DNA of 64,000 nucleotides from Paenibacillus sp. UNC451MF (GTDB lineage: Bacteria > Bacillota > Bacilli > Paenibacillales > NBRC-103111): the NCBI RefSeq assembly GCF_000686845.1, contig NZ_JMLS01000023.1, positions 83,353 to 147,352 of the forward strand, in the 5' to 3' direction. Of the stretch, positions 51,137 through 60,490 are shown piece after piece (position 1 is the first letter of the stretch; each line of letters begins with the position of its first letter). The notes beneath the pieces were generated by a model that searched no databases, was not told the origin of the DNA, and saw only the letters and a program-made list of their open reading frames with translations. Both the position numbers and the translations under genes were made by a program.

Positions 51137-51250
51137 AGCGGTTCGTCTCCTTTGGAACCATGGGGTTCTTTTCTACGTAAAATTAATGTTCATTATAGCA
51201 TAGTTTTGATAAGATAGATCCAAAAGACTTGCAATAGTAGAGAGGGAATC

Positions 51251-52582
51251 ATGATGATAGAACAGGTCGGCCAGATAGAGCCGTGGTTAAGAAAACGTTT
51301 TGTATGCGATTGTGGAAAAGAGCATTCGACTTCCATCCGTAAGGTGATTATAGAGCGCGGCGCGCTGGCAGAGCTAGCGCCGTATGCTCAGGAGCGCGGC
51401 TACAGCGAGCTCCTGCTGGTTGCCGACCGGCACACGCTGGAGGCGGCCGGGCGAGAGCTGCTGCAGCAGTGCGAAGCGGCACAGCTGAAGGCGCGTTTGT
51501 GCGTGCTCGCAGAAGACGAGCACGGGGAGCTCGCCGCTGACGAGCGCGTTATCGTGCAGCTGATGCTGCACGTAACGCCGTCGGCGCAGGCGATCGTGGC
51601 CGTCGGCTCGGGCACGATCCACGACACGGTTCGTTTCGTCGCTCACCGGACGAACCGTGCGTTTCTTTCCGTGCCGACGGCCCCGTCGGTGGACGGCTTC
51701 GCCTCGGTCGGAGCGCCGCTCATTATCGGCGGCTTCAAACAAACGATTCCGGCTATGCCGCCGGAAGCAATATTCGCCGACTTGGCGCTGCTCGCCAAGT
51801 CACCGCAAGCGATGATCGCCGCAGGCTTCGGCGACATGCTGGGCAAGTACACCTCGCTTGCCGATTGGCAGCTCGGACAAGTGCTGTTCGGCGAGCCGTA
51901 CTGCGAGCTCGCCGCTGAGATGACCCGGCAAGGTCTCGCGCTGTGCGTCGACCATGCCGAGGACATTGCCGCCGGGACGGAGCTAGGTGTCCGCAAGCTG
52001 ATGGAGGGCCTGACCTTGTCAGGCATCTCCATGCTGCTTGTCGGTAACTCGCGTCCGGCCTCCGGCGGAGAGCACCATCTCTCCCATTATTGGGAGATGA
52101 AGTTCATTCAAGAGCGTCGCCGCGCCCTGCTGCACGGCGCCAAGGTCGGGGTCGCGGCCGTTAAGATGGCCGCGCTGTATGAGTCGGCCGCTGCGCTCAC
52201 GAAGGAAGCGGCCGCCAGAGCTATCGCCGCCAAGCAAGCGAGCGGCGATGTACCGACAGCTGAGCGGGTGTGCGCTCAGATTAAGAAGGGCTACGGCAGC
52301 ATCGCTGATCAAGTGCTTGCCGAGAATGGCCTCGAGGCAGGCTCAGTTTCCTCGCTGGATGAGGAGCTGCCTCAGCGGATCATCAAGCACTGGGACGCTA
52401 TTCGCGACGTTTGCCGGAGCGTGCCGTCCCCTGCGGTATTGGCGGAAGCGCTGCAGCGAGCAGGCGGTCCTACAACGATTGAAGAGCTGGGCGTTGAAGA
52501 GGAGCTTTTGCAGGAAAGCATGCAATATGCTATGTATGTACGTAATCGATATACGATCATGCGGCTTGGACAATGGCTTTAA
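51251..52582 (+). CDS. egsA: sn-glycerol-1-phosphate dehydrogenase
   Basis: A 443-residue metal-dependent dehydrogenase of the AraM/EgsA type. NAD-site VAVGSGTIHD, then TAPSVDGFASVGAPLIIGGFKQTI, metal ligands in GFGDMLGKY and GGEHHLSHYW. It reduces dihydroxyacetone phosphate to glycerol-1-phosphate, in Bacilli the start of heptaprenylglyceryl lipids. The middle of the gene (about 51360-52330) is clearly richer in G+C than its neighbours, with GCC/GCG/CTG codons dominating, perhaps a sign of transfer. GAGAGGGA precedes the tandem ATG codons. Confidence 0.9.
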   Translation: MMIEQVGQIEPWLRKRFVCDCGKEHSTSIRKVIIERGALAELAPYAQERGYSELLLVADRHTLEAAGRELLQQCEAAQLKARLCVLAEDEHGELAADERVIVQLMLHVTPSAQAIVAVGSGTIHDTVRFVAHRTNRAFLSVPTAPSVDGFASVGAPLIIGGFKQTIPAMPPEAIFADLALLAKSPQAMIAAGFGDMLGKYTSLADWQLGQVLFGEPYCELAAEMTRQGLALCVDHAEDIAAGTELGVRKLMEGLTLSGISMLLVGNSRPASGGEHHLSHYWEMKFIQERRRALLHGAKVGVAAVKMAALYESAAALTKEAAARAIAAKQASGDVPTAERVCAQIKKGYGSIADQVLAENGLEAGSVSSLDEELPQRIIKHWDAIRDVCRSVPSPAVLAEALQRAGGPTTIEELGVEEELLQESMQYAMYVRNRYTIMRLGQWL

Positions 52583-52779
52583 ATTATCATTGTACAGCGG
52601 CAGCAGATTCTACTGGACGTTCCTGGGTATTGGGCGTCCTACAGAATCCGCTTGCTGCTGTTTTTTGTTTTTGTCTAAAATTTCGGGCAACTTATCCCTG
52701 TGCCCTGCATAATTATTTAATACACTTCGTTTCTTTGATGATGTGACCGCAAACTGCACCGTACGGAGGAGGTTAACTC

Positions 52780-54675
52780 ATGGACATATTCAAGAAAATA
52801 TCAGATTACCGCACAGAAACCGACAGACTAGCTTGGACCGGAACCTTTGCCGATTATATCGCTCTGGTTCGTAAGAACCCCCATTTGGCGATGACGGCGC
52901 ATTCCCGTGTTTACGAGATGATCGCATCGCAAGGCATCGGAAACGATAACGGCAAGCGCAGGTATCACTTCTTTGAGAAGGAAATATTCGGTCTAGATAC
53001 GGCCATCGAAAAATTGGTCGAAGAATACTTCCATTCAGCAGCCAGACGCCTCGATGTACGTAAGCGTATCCTCCTTTTGATGGGTCCGGTCAGCGGTGGT
53101 AAGTCGACGATTGTCACGCTGCTTAAGAAAGGACTGGAACAATTTTCGCGTACGGATCAAGGCGCGGTCTACGCAATCAAAGGATGTCCGATGCATGAAG
53201 AACCGATGCATTTGATACCGCAAGATCTGCGTCCTGAAGTGGAAACTGAGTTTGGAATCAAAATCGAGGGGAATTTATGCCCATCTTGTCAAATGCGTCT
53301 GAAGACAGAATACCACGGGCGCATTGAGGATGTTCTGGTGGAACGGGTGCTGATTTCGGAAGATAGCCGGACGGGGATAGGTACGTTTAGTCCGTCAGAT
53401 CCGAAGTCACAGGACATAGCGGACTTAACGGGCAGTATCGATTTCTCGACGATCACGGAGTTCGGGTCTGAATCCGACCCTCGCGCTTACAGGTTCGACG
53501 GGGAGCTGAATAAAGCGAACCGAGGTATTATGGAATTCCAGGAGATGCTCAAGTGTGACGAGAAGTTTTTGTGGAATTTGCTTTCCTTAACTCAAGAGGG
53601 GAATTTCAAGGCAGGTCGTTTTGCCCTGATTTCCGCAGATGAGCTGATTATCGCTCACACGAACGAATCCGAGTACAAATCATTTATCGCTAATAAGAAG
53701 AACGAAGCGCTTCAGTCACGGATGATCGTGATGCCGATTCCTTACAATTTGAAGGTTTCAGAGGAAGAGAAAATATATACGAAGCTAATCCGGCAAAGCG
53801 ACATGTCCCATGTCCACATTGCACCGCATTCCCTGCGGGCAGCGGCGATCTTCTCGATTCTCACTCGGTTGAAGGAATCGAAGAAGCAGGGCATGGATCT
53901 GGTCAAAAAAATGCGCATGTACGATGGGGAAGAGGTCGAAGGCTTCAAGGAAGCCGATTTGAAAGAAATGCAAAATGAGTACCTGGAAGAAGGGATGTCA
54001 GGCATTGATCCACGGTATGTTATCAACCGAATTTCAAGCGCATTGATTCGGCAGGGCTTGGAGTTTATCAATGCATTGGATGTGCTGCGTGCGCTGAAAG
54101 ACGGTCTGGATCAACACCCTTCCATTACGAAGGAGGAACGGGAGCGCTACTTGAACTTCATTTCCGTTGCCCGCAAGGAATATGACGAGCTGGCCAAGAA
54201 GGAAGTACAGAAGGCATTCGTTTACTCTTTCGAGGAGTCAGCCAAAACGCTGTTTAACAACTACCTCGACAATATCGAGGCTTATTGTAACTGGGGCAAG
54301 ATTAAGGATCCTTTAACTGGTGAGGAAATGGATCCGGATGAAAGACTGATGCGTTCCATCGAAGAGCAAATCGGTATTTCGGAAAATGCCAAAAAAGCAT
54401 TCCGGGAAGAAATTTTGATTCGCATGTCCTCTTATTCGCGAAAAGGGCACCGTTTCAATTACAGCAGTCACGAACGGCTGCGCGAAGCGATTGAGAAAAA
54501 GCTGTTTGCGGATTTGAAGGATATCGTGAAAATTACGACCTCGACCAAAACGCCGGATGAAAATCAACTGAAACGGATCAACGAGGTTATTAAGCGACTT
54601 GTCGAAGAGCATGGTTATACTACAGCCTCCGCTAATGAATTGTTGAGATATGTTGGCAGTTTGTTGAATCGTTAA
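52780..54675 (+). CDS. prkA: PrkA-family serine protein kinase / AAA+ protein
   Basis: A 631-residue PrkA protein, the usual length. The AAA+ part has Walker A GPVSGGKST (102-110), followed by the CPSCQMR cysteine pair region; the C-terminal half carries the kinase-like domain. In B. subtilis it is a SigE-controlled sporulation factor. Its common partners yhbH and spoVR do not follow here. GGAGGTTAACTC lies before the ATG. A short GC hairpin (AGAG..GCCATC/GATGGC..TCT, 54721-54745) may end the transcript. Confidence 0.94.
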   Translation: MDIFKKISDYRTETDRLAWTGTFADYIALVRKNPHLAMTAHSRVYEMIASQGIGNDNGKRRYHFFEKEIFGLDTAIEKLVEEYFHSAARRLDVRKRILLLMGPVSGGKSTIVTLLKKGLEQFSRTDQGAVYAIKGCPMHEEPMHLIPQDLRPEVETEFGIKIEGNLCPSCQMRLKTEYHGRIEDVLVERVLISEDSRTGIGTFSPSDPKSQDIADLTGSIDFSTITEFGSESDPRAYRFDGELNKANRGIMEFQEMLKCDEKFLWNLLSLTQEGNFKAGRFALISADELIIAHTNESEYKSFIANKKNEALQSRMIVMPIPYNLKVSEEEKIYTKLIRQSDMSHVHIAPHSLRAAAIFSILTRLKESKKQGMDLVKKMRMYDGEEVEGFKEADLKEMQNEYLEEGMSGIDPRYVINRISSALIRQGLEFINALDVLRALKDGLDQHPSITKEERERYLNFISVARKEYDELAKKEVQKAFVYSFEESAKTLFNNYLDNIEAYCNWGKIKDPLTGEEMDPDERLMRSIEEQIGISENAKKAFREEILIRMSSYSRKGHRFNYSSHERLREAIEKKLFADLKDIVKITTSTKTPDENQLKRINEVIKRLVEEHGYTTASANELLRYVGSLLNR

Positions 54676-54884
54676 ATGTTACTGTCATATTATATTACTT
54701 AAATAAATAGGAGTGAACCTAGAGGGGCCATCCGTTGATGGCTCTTACTGTTCTTTTTGTGACCGGGGTGCCGACATCTAGGTATCCGCCCATTTTCCTT
54801 ATAGGCATTCACCCTCCTAAGCGCGCCTACATATATTTGAACTATACAGATGCCTACATTACTTACGGAAGTGGGAGATATCGA

Positions 54885-55163
54885 ATGACGACAACTCAAT
54901 TTGAAAATGATGAATTATTCCGACCGGTTGGTCACGGCGGGGAGTTTTATGGTGGCCATGGAGACGCATTTCATGGCGGTGGTTTCCATGATGGTGGCTT
55001 CCACGGGGGAGGCTTTCATGGAGGCGACGGGGGATTTTATCCTGAAGTAGGATACATTAATCCTTTCATTGTACCTATAGTTGTAACTGACGACGGAAGA
55101 TATTATCAATATCCGCATCCATATCCATACCCTTACTATCCCTACTCTTATCCTTACTATTGA
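54885..55163 (+). CDS. His/Gly- and Tyr/Pro-rich small protein
   Basis: A 92-residue low-complexity protein. Residues about 16-50 repeat GGGFH/GGDG-type units with nine or so histidines, next comes a short hydrophobic strand (INPFIVPIVVT), and the C-terminus is a run of Tyr and Pro (PYPYYPYSYPYY). Such composition occurs in spore-coat and metal-binding proteins; prkA lies just upstream. I do not recognise a family. GGGAGA lies 6 bases before ATG 54885. An in-frame extension to 54735 lacks a good site and passes a terminator-like hairpin, so it is rejected. Confidence 0.6.
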   Translation: MTTTQFENDELFRPVGHGGEFYGGHGDAFHGGGFHDGGFHGGGFHGGDGGFYPEVGYINPFIVPIVVTDDGRYYQYPHPYPYPYYPYSYPYY

Positions 55164-55191
55164 TCCTACTGTTTCATTGCCATAGGACAGT

Positions 55192-55237
55192 TAAAAGCCT
55201 CCGGAACCACGAATCAAGTGGACCGAAGGCTTTTTTT
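55192..55237. terminator. Bidirectional terminator
   Basis: AAAAGCCT-CGG pairs with CCG-AGGCTTTT around an inner CCAC/GTGG hairpin, followed by seven T. It lies between convergent genes and touches the kinase stop. Confidence 0.82.
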
Positions 55238-56774
55238 AGTTCATAACAGGCATCGTAATTTCAACTACAGTTCCTTCATTAACAACACTGTGAATTTCCA
55301 TCCGTCCCCCGTGGTTTTCTATAATTTTATAGGTTACCATCAAGCCGAGGCCGGTTCCTTTTTCTTTGGTTGTGTAAAACGGCTCTCCAAGCCGAGGGAT
55401 ACGTTCCTCAGGAATTCCACAGCCATGATCGGCGAAACGGATCAAAAGATGCTTGTCATCGCGAAGACAGAGCTCCATTTGGATTTCTCCGCCCTCAGGC
55501 ATCGATTCGATCGCATTATTTAATATGTTGATGAACACCTGTTTGATTTGATTTTCGTCACAGTTAATATTCGGGAGAGACTCCTCGATTTTCATATTCA
55601 GCTTTACATTATGTATCATGGCCTGTGATCCGATTAAGGCGACGGTGCTTTGTAATATCTGGGCAACATCCCTCGGCTGAGAGCGCAGCGATTGAGGCTT
55701 GGCGATAACCAAAAATTCGCTGACTATGAAATTGATCCTGTCGAGCTCGTCCATCATGATGTTGAAATACGACTCGAAGCCTGATATTTTAGTTTGCATC
55801 AGCTGTACGAAGCCTTTAAGTGAAGTGAGCGGATTGCGGATTTCGTGGGCTACGCCGGCAGCCAATTGCCCCACAATCGACAGCTTCTCGGAACGGAGGA
55901 GCATTTCCTCGGCTCTTTTCCGTTCGCTAATATCTTTACCGATCATATAAACGCCTTTCATTTGACCGTTTACAACGATAGGTACGTTCAGGACACTTAA
56001 TTCAACGGCACTACCGTTCCTATGTAAGAAGGTAATTTCATATTGAAGATTTTGTCCGTGAAGGGTACCGGCAAACTGCTCTTGCCACCTGGCCATATGC
56101 TCCGGAATGATAAGATGATGAATCGATTTATTCAGCAGCTCTTCTTCCGTGTAGCCGGTCATTTGGAATAAAGCGGGATTGGCGCTGGTACAATAGCCAT
56201 AGCTATCGAACGAACATATAGGGTCGGGATTGTGCTGAAACAGCGATTTGTAGCGCTGCTCACTTTGCTCGAGCTTTTTCTCCGCTCTTTTCTTTTCATA
56301 AATGGCTTGTATCATGGCATAAGACCTGGCAAAACGGCTATCTTCCTCCTGAGCTAAGATGGATTCGAAGATATCGCTTTGAAACTCGTCCGGATCGCTG
56401 CTCTTGTCGAGCTTCTTCACTTCCCCGAGCATTGTCTGCACGTTTGTGATATGATCCTTATGAATCCAGGCGGCCGAAGCTGTTTTGGAGTGATTCTCCT
56501 GGTCGGTGCTCAAATAAACAATGCCCTTTTTGACATCGTATCCGGTTACGTGATTCATGTTGACGACGTTCATCTGGTCGATCAGCCTGAAGCCTTCTTC
56601 ATACATCCATTCCTCGAAAGCTTCCAGAGAGGCAGCCCAATAGTATTTGTCGTTAATCGTGTGGATAACGTATTCCTTTTCTCTCAAGCATTCGATTTTG
56701 ACGACATCGTCGGAATGCACGATCATAATATCGGAGCCTTTTTTTCCGTCTCGGGTGACGGGAATTTTTTGCAT
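55236..56774 (-). CDS. LytTR-PAS soluble sensor histidine kinase
   Basis: A 512-residue kinase without membrane segments. Residues about 1-100 look like a LytTR DNA-binding domain ([20 protein letters not shown], then [23 protein letters not shown] and [19 protein letters not shown]). PAS lies at about 170-285 ([18 protein letters not shown] to [12 protein letters not shown]). HisKA has His310 in [16 protein letters not shown], then an ATPase domain with [10 protein letters not shown] and GTGLGL. The catalytic half resembles sporulation kinases (KinA/KinE). No regulator gene is adjacent. AGGTGA precedes the start. Confidence 0.88.
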   Translation of the reverse strand: MQKIPVTRDGKKGSDIMIVHSDDVVKIECLREKEYVIHTINDKYYWAASLEAFEEWMYEEGFRLIDQMNVVNMNHVTGYDVKKGIVYLSTDQENHSKTASAAWIHKDHITNVQTMLGEVKKLDKSSDPDEFQSDIFESILAQEEDSRFARSYAMIQAIYEKKRAEKKLEQSEQRYKSLFQHNPDPICSFDSYGYCTSANPALFQMTGYTEEELLNKSIHHLIIPEHMARWQEQFAGTLHGQNLQYEITFLHRNGSAVELSVLNVPIVVNGQMKGVYMIGKDISERKRAEEMLLRSEKLSIVGQLAAGVAHEIRNPLTSLKGFVQLMQTKISGFESYFNIMMDELDRINFIVSEFLVIAKPQSLRSQPRDVAQILQSTVALIGSQAMIHNVKLNMKIEESLPNINCDENQIKQVFINILNNAIESMPEGGEIQMELCLRDDKHLLIRFADHGCGIPEERIPRLGEPFYTTKEKGTGLGLMVTYKIIENHGGRMEIHSVVNEGTVVEITMPVMN

Positions 56775-56830
56775 GTTCTTGGTTCACCTGCCTACCTACA
56801 TCATTTCATTTATATGGAACCGTACTTTTG

Positions 56831-58120
56831 TTAAAACCATAGACGTATATAAAGCCCAAGTAGTGTAATGAACAGAGTGGGGATCGTAAGAATGATGCCT
56901 GCTTTGAAATAGTATCCCCAACTAACGTTAACGCCCTTGCGAGATAATATATGAAGCCAAATTAAAGTTGCCAGGGAACCGATCGGTGTTATTTTGGGAC
57001 CCAAATCGCAGCCGATCACATTGGCATAAATCAGAGCTTCCTTAATGGTACCGCTGGTATGGGTCGCATCGATCGCAAGCGCTCCAATCATGACTGAAGG
57101 AAGATTGTTCATGATCGAAGACAGGAGAGCGGCCAGGAAGCCCATCCCCATGGTGGCGGCGAACAAGCCGTGCGATGCAAAGGAGTCGATCCATGTTCCG
57201 AGTAAAGACGTGAAGCCGGCATTTTTTAAGCCATAAATGACCACGTACATCCCTATGGAAAAAAGCACAATGGACCATGGCGCTTCTTTCAGCATGTTAT
57301 TGGCGCTCATGACTTTGGAGCGATGGCCCGCCCAGACAAGTAATAAAGCTGTGAAGCATGCGATAATGCTAACCGGAATGCCGATGGCTTCGCCAAACAA
57401 ATATCCAAGAAAAAGAATACCTAATATGTACCAGGACAGCTTGAACATCGGCATGCTTTTGATGGCTTCTCGTGGAGAATGTACAAGCGAGCCATCATAA
57501 ACGGCCGGGATGTGCTTGCGGTAATATAAATAAAGGACGGAGATGCTGGCAAATAGAGAGAAGACGTTAGGAAGCATCATCGTCAACGCATAGTCAGAGA
57601 AGGATATATGGAAGAAATCCGCAGATACGATATTAACTAAATTGCTTATGATTAGCGGAATCGAGGTGGAATCGGCAATGAAGCCGCTGGCCATGACAAA
57701 GGGCAGCACAGTGAGGCTGGGAAGCTTGAGGGCCCGCATTTGTGCCAATACGATAGGGGTCAGAATCAATGCGGCTCCATCATTGGCGAAGAAGCAGGAC
57801 ACTATGGCTCCAAGCAGAATCGTGAACAAGAACAGCCGGATGCCTTTACCTCGGGATAACCGTACCATGTGCAGAGCGGACCATTCGAAGAAGCCCAGCT
57901 CATCAAGAACTAAGGAAATCACAATTAATGCAACAAATGTAAGTGTAGCATTCCATACGATATGCGTGACGGCGGCAACATCCGCCCAAGTTACAACGCC
58001 TGCCAGCAGGGCCAAAATCGCTCCGCCGGCAGCAGACCAGGCGATATTTAGCCCTCGCGGCTGCCATATGATCAACGTGATAGTAACAATAAATAACAGT
58101 ATGGCAACAACGGAACTCAT
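56831..58120 (-). CDS. arsB: ArsB-type arsenite efflux permease
   Basis: A 429-residue membrane protein with about 11-12 helices, of the ArsB/NhaD (IT) superfamily. Typical stretches are FFANDGAALILTPIVLAQM, DSTSIPLIISNLVNIVSADFF and the C-terminal GCDLGPKITPIGSLATLIW. It should export arsenite or antimonite. No arsR or arsC gene is beside it. GGAGGCCAAGTC precedes the start on the minus strand. It is monocistronic. ArsB fits better than other IT members because of the NVIGCDLGPKITPIGSLATL segment. Confidence 0.9.
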   Translation of the reverse strand: MSSVVAILLFIVTITLIIWQPRGLNIAWSAAGGAILALLAGVVTWADVAAVTHIVWNATLTFVALIVISLVLDELGFFEWSALHMVRLSRGKGIRLFLFTILLGAIVSCFFANDGAALILTPIVLAQMRALKLPSLTVLPFVMASGFIADSTSIPLIISNLVNIVSADFFHISFSDYALTMMLPNVFSLFASISVLYLYYRKHIPAVYDGSLVHSPREAIKSMPMFKLSWYILGILFLGYLFGEAIGIPVSIIACFTALLLVWAGHRSKVMSANNMLKEAPWSIVLFSIGMYVVIYGLKNAGFTSLLGTWIDSFASHGLFAATMGMGFLAALLSSIMNNLPSVMIGALAIDATHTSGTIKEALIYANVIGCDLGPKITPIGSLATLIWLHILSRKGVNVSWGYYFKAGIILTIPTLFITLLGLYIRLWF

Positions 58121-58278
58121 GACTTGGCCTCCAGCAAAATAAACACAATGAATTCATTATAGCCTTTTAACTTTTCAGAAGTAAATGCAATAATTAACAA
58201 AAACGGATTTAAAATGTGGACTTCGCACATATCGTACGTTTTTGGACGTTTTTTTATAAAATGAAGGACGTACGAATG

Positions 58279-58306
58279 AAAAAGCCGCCTTGGAGGCGGA
58301 CTTTTT
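58279..58306. terminator. Bidirectional terminator
   Basis: AAAAAGCCGCC pairs with GGCGGACTTTTT around TTGGA. On the minus strand it ends the two small genes to its right. Confidence 0.78.
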
Positions 58307-58344
58307 ACAGAATTATGGATACATTTTCATAGCTTGGCTAGTCT

Positions 58345-58500
58345 TCAGGATTCATCGATATATTCGTCCTGATCGCTGCCCCAGATGAAATCTTTGGTGT
58401 AGTCAATGCCTGGATTTTTGCTCTGCTCCACATCTTTGCTTTCTGCAGCGGGAGTAGGCTCCTCGGTCTGGTCGGTTGATTGATTATTTGTAGTCGACAT
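58345..58500 (-). CDS. Small acidic hypothetical protein (51 residues)
   Basis: A polar, acidic protein (MSTTNNQSTDQTEEPTPAAE start, ending WGSDQDEYIDES) with no membrane segment. AAGGAGGGGG lies 3-7 bases before ATG 58500 on the minus strand, a very strong site. It lies 46 bases downstream of the YwaF-like gene and is followed by a terminator, so it is probably co-transcribed. I do not recognise a family. Confidence 0.6.
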   Translation of the reverse strand: MSTTNNQSTDQTEEPTPAAESKDVEQSKNPGIDYTKDFIWGSDQDEYIDES

Positions 58501-58546
58501 GGTCCCCCTCCTTTCATGAAGGGTATTTTTGCCAAGGATTAAGATA

Positions 58547-59314
58547 TTATTCACTTGAGGTGTCGTTGGTGGAGATGAAGCTTTTACTCATTCGATTCCG
58601 CTTGCCGGGAAGTACGAAGAAAACCACATACATGATGGAAAACATGAATAGTGCAATGGCTTCCTCGGATAAGAGATAGTACGGGTGGGGACCCAGCAGG
58701 TCCAGAAGCGATGCGGTTAACGGCTTGTGCATAAGGAACATATAGTTGGCGTCTAACCAGTAGTTCAAAGCGCCGACGATGATAAGCAGTACATTAAGAA
58801 AAACCATAGTCCATCCGACCGCTTTCCAATTAGGTTTATATTGCTTGATCCAAGTCATGTATAATGCCGCAGCGATAATAGCAATGTGAACGATAAAAAA
58901 GTGGAAAAACCGAAAATGAGGAAACGGATACCAAAGGCTCGGTGTAATCATGGCTTGAAGAGCACCTCCGATACCAGCAAAAAATACTAAGGCGTATAGC
59001 ATGCGGCTGCTGGTCAACAGCATGACAACGGACAAAATAAGCATGATGCTGCACAGCTCTAAAGGAAGTGTTTTCTGAGCATCCCACATTCCTTCCTGCA
59101 CATACCATACATTCAACAACACTTCTGGAACGGCCAGGGCCATAAGGAGACTCCAGCGAATAAAGGATTGAAGCCTGGCGGACGCCTGTATAGCTGACCT
59201 GAATACATAGAGAAACGTGCTGATAATACACAATACGGCTATGGCTATAAGATGAGAAGGTGAATAATTCAAGAAAGGTTCCGCATACGAAGGATCCCAA
59301 TAAGGATTCAACAT
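58547..59314 (-). CDS. ywaF: TIGR02206 / YwaF-like membrane protein
   Basis: A 255-residue protein with seven or so membrane helices, fitting the YwaF family of unknown function. It shows LPLELCSIMLILSVVML (the polar LELC region) and FPHFRFFHFFIVHIAIIAAALYM with a cluster of histidines and phenylalanines inside the membrane. AGGGGGA lies 6 bases before the ATG on the minus strand. It is followed by the small acidic protein gene. Confidence 0.8.
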   Translation of the reverse strand: MLNPYWDPSYAEPFLNYSPSHLIAIAVLCIISTFLYVFRSAIQASARLQSFIRWSLLMALAVPEVLLNVWYVQEGMWDAQKTLPLELCSIMLILSVVMLLTSSRMLYALVFFAGIGGALQAMITPSLWYPFPHFRFFHFFIVHIAIIAAALYMTWIKQYKPNWKAVGWTMVFLNVLLIIVGALNYWLDANYMFLMHKPLTASLLDLLGPHPYYLLSEEAIALFMFSIMYVVFFVLPGKRNRMSKSFISTNDTSSE

Positions 59315-59521
59315 GCTCTGTCCCCCTAATGTAAAATGATGGATTATGTTTAGTGTAACGATGAAGTGAATCGACCATAAGTACTAACTTTAAGTAGTAC
59401 CATGAAAAGAGGGGATTGATTATAGGTATTACCTATAAAAGTGATATGTATTATATATTTCAAGTAATAAGGTAGTTGATGCATAATAGGTATTGAATAG
59501 AACATAGAGGAGCGGATTAAG

Positions 59522-60289
59522 ATGAACGAAAAAGAGCAGAAATGGAATGCAACTTTCTACGATAGCAAGATTGGTTTTGTATCGCGTCTTGGCAAGGGGG
59601 TTGTCGAGTTGCTCTCACCGAGACAAGGAGAGCGGATATTGGATTTAGGCTGCGGGACTGGAGATTTGGCTTATGAAATTGCAAGCCATGGTGCCTACTG
59701 TCAAGGGATGGATAGCTCACAGGATATGGTGAACCAAGCCAGGGACAAGTATCCGGAGCTTCAATTCGATGCGGCTGACGCCCACACGTTTCGAGTTCCG
59801 GAGAAGTTCGATGCCGTCTTTTCCAACGCTGCACTTCATTGGATGAAGCGACCTGAGCAGGTGATAGATTCCGTAGGTCAGGCGCTCCATAAAGGCGGAA
59901 GATTTGTAGCTGAATTCGGTGGCAGTGGAAATGTCGAACGGATATACCGGGCAATCGCTGAAGTGCTGAAGCATGACGGTATCGATGCAGAGGAACGCAA
60001 TCCGTGGTATTTTCCAACCATCGGCGAATACAGCGCTTTATTGGAGCAGCACGGTTTTGAGGTCCGGTATATGGAACTGTTCGATCGACCTACAGAGCTT
60101 GTAGACGGTGAGGAAGGTATGAATCATTGGCTGCATACATTCGCCGGTATGTTCTTCGTTGGATTAACAGAGGAGCAGAAGCGAGAGGCTTATACCCAGT
60201 GCTGTTCAATTCTCCGTAATGACTTGTATAACGGGAAATTTTGGACTGCTGATTACCGGAGACTCCGGTTTGCAGCTGTATTGAAATAG
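59522..60289 (+). CDS. Class I SAM-dependent methyltransferase
   Basis: A 255-residue methyltransferase. Motif I is ILDLGCGTGDLAY (about 40-52), followed by the acidic MDSSQDMVNQAR and the motif AVFSNAALHWMKRPEQV. This last part resembles trans-aconitate methyltransferase-type enzymes. The substrate cannot be told. GAGGAG lies 10 bases before the ATG. A terminator follows. Confidence 0.85.
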   Translation: MNEKEQKWNATFYDSKIGFVSRLGKGVVELLSPRQGERILDLGCGTGDLAYEIASHGAYCQGMDSSQDMVNQARDKYPELQFDAADAHTFRVPEKFDAVFSNAALHWMKRPEQVIDSVGQALHKGGRFVAEFGGSGNVERIYRAIAEVLKHDGIDAEERNPWYFPTIGEYSALLEQHGFEVRYMELFDRPTELVDGEEGMNHWLHTFAGMFFVGLTEEQKREAYTQCCSILRNDLYNGKFWTADYRRLRFAAVLK

Positions 60290-60296
60290 TTGGATT

Positions 60297-60345
60297 AAAG
60301 CCAAGAAGTGCTTTGCTGGCAGAGGCGCTTTTTGGCTTTATTTTC
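60297..60345 (+). terminator. Intrinsic terminator after the methyltransferase gene
   Basis: AAAGCCAAGAAGTGC pairs imperfectly with GCGCTTTTTGGCTTT, followed by ATTTT. Confidence 0.6.
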
Positions 60346-60490
60346 ATAATGAAAACGCTTAATATTTTGAAAGAAAACAATATTCGCCGAGACCGAAATC
60401 TGATACAATCATCCTAGGCAAAATTGAAAGCGTTTCTGTGAGGCTCAAGCCTTTCCGTTTTGTACAGCAAGAGAGGAGCACGATGACCGG

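Noticed and set aside
50753..51217. 154-codon frame opposite the DUF2161 gene
   Set aside because: The minus-strand gene shows a family motif and a proper start site, while this frame shows neither.
54735..54884. In-frame extension of the His/Gly-rich protein
   Set aside because: No well-spaced ribosome binding site, it starts in a hairpin region, and ATG 54885 has a better site.
54945..55030. Short tandem DNA repeats suggesting a CRISPR or satellite array
   Set aside because: They are the codons of the Gly/His repeat of a translated protein, with no spacers.
57642..58142. 166-codon open frame antisense to arsB
   Set aside because: Opposite a clear membrane transporter gene; no ribosome binding site.
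60350..60363. TGAAAACGCTTAAT as a catabolite-repression (cre) site before the DUF2334 gene
   Set aside because: Two of the fixed bases at the end of the cre consensus do not match, and no carbon-use gene is next to it.
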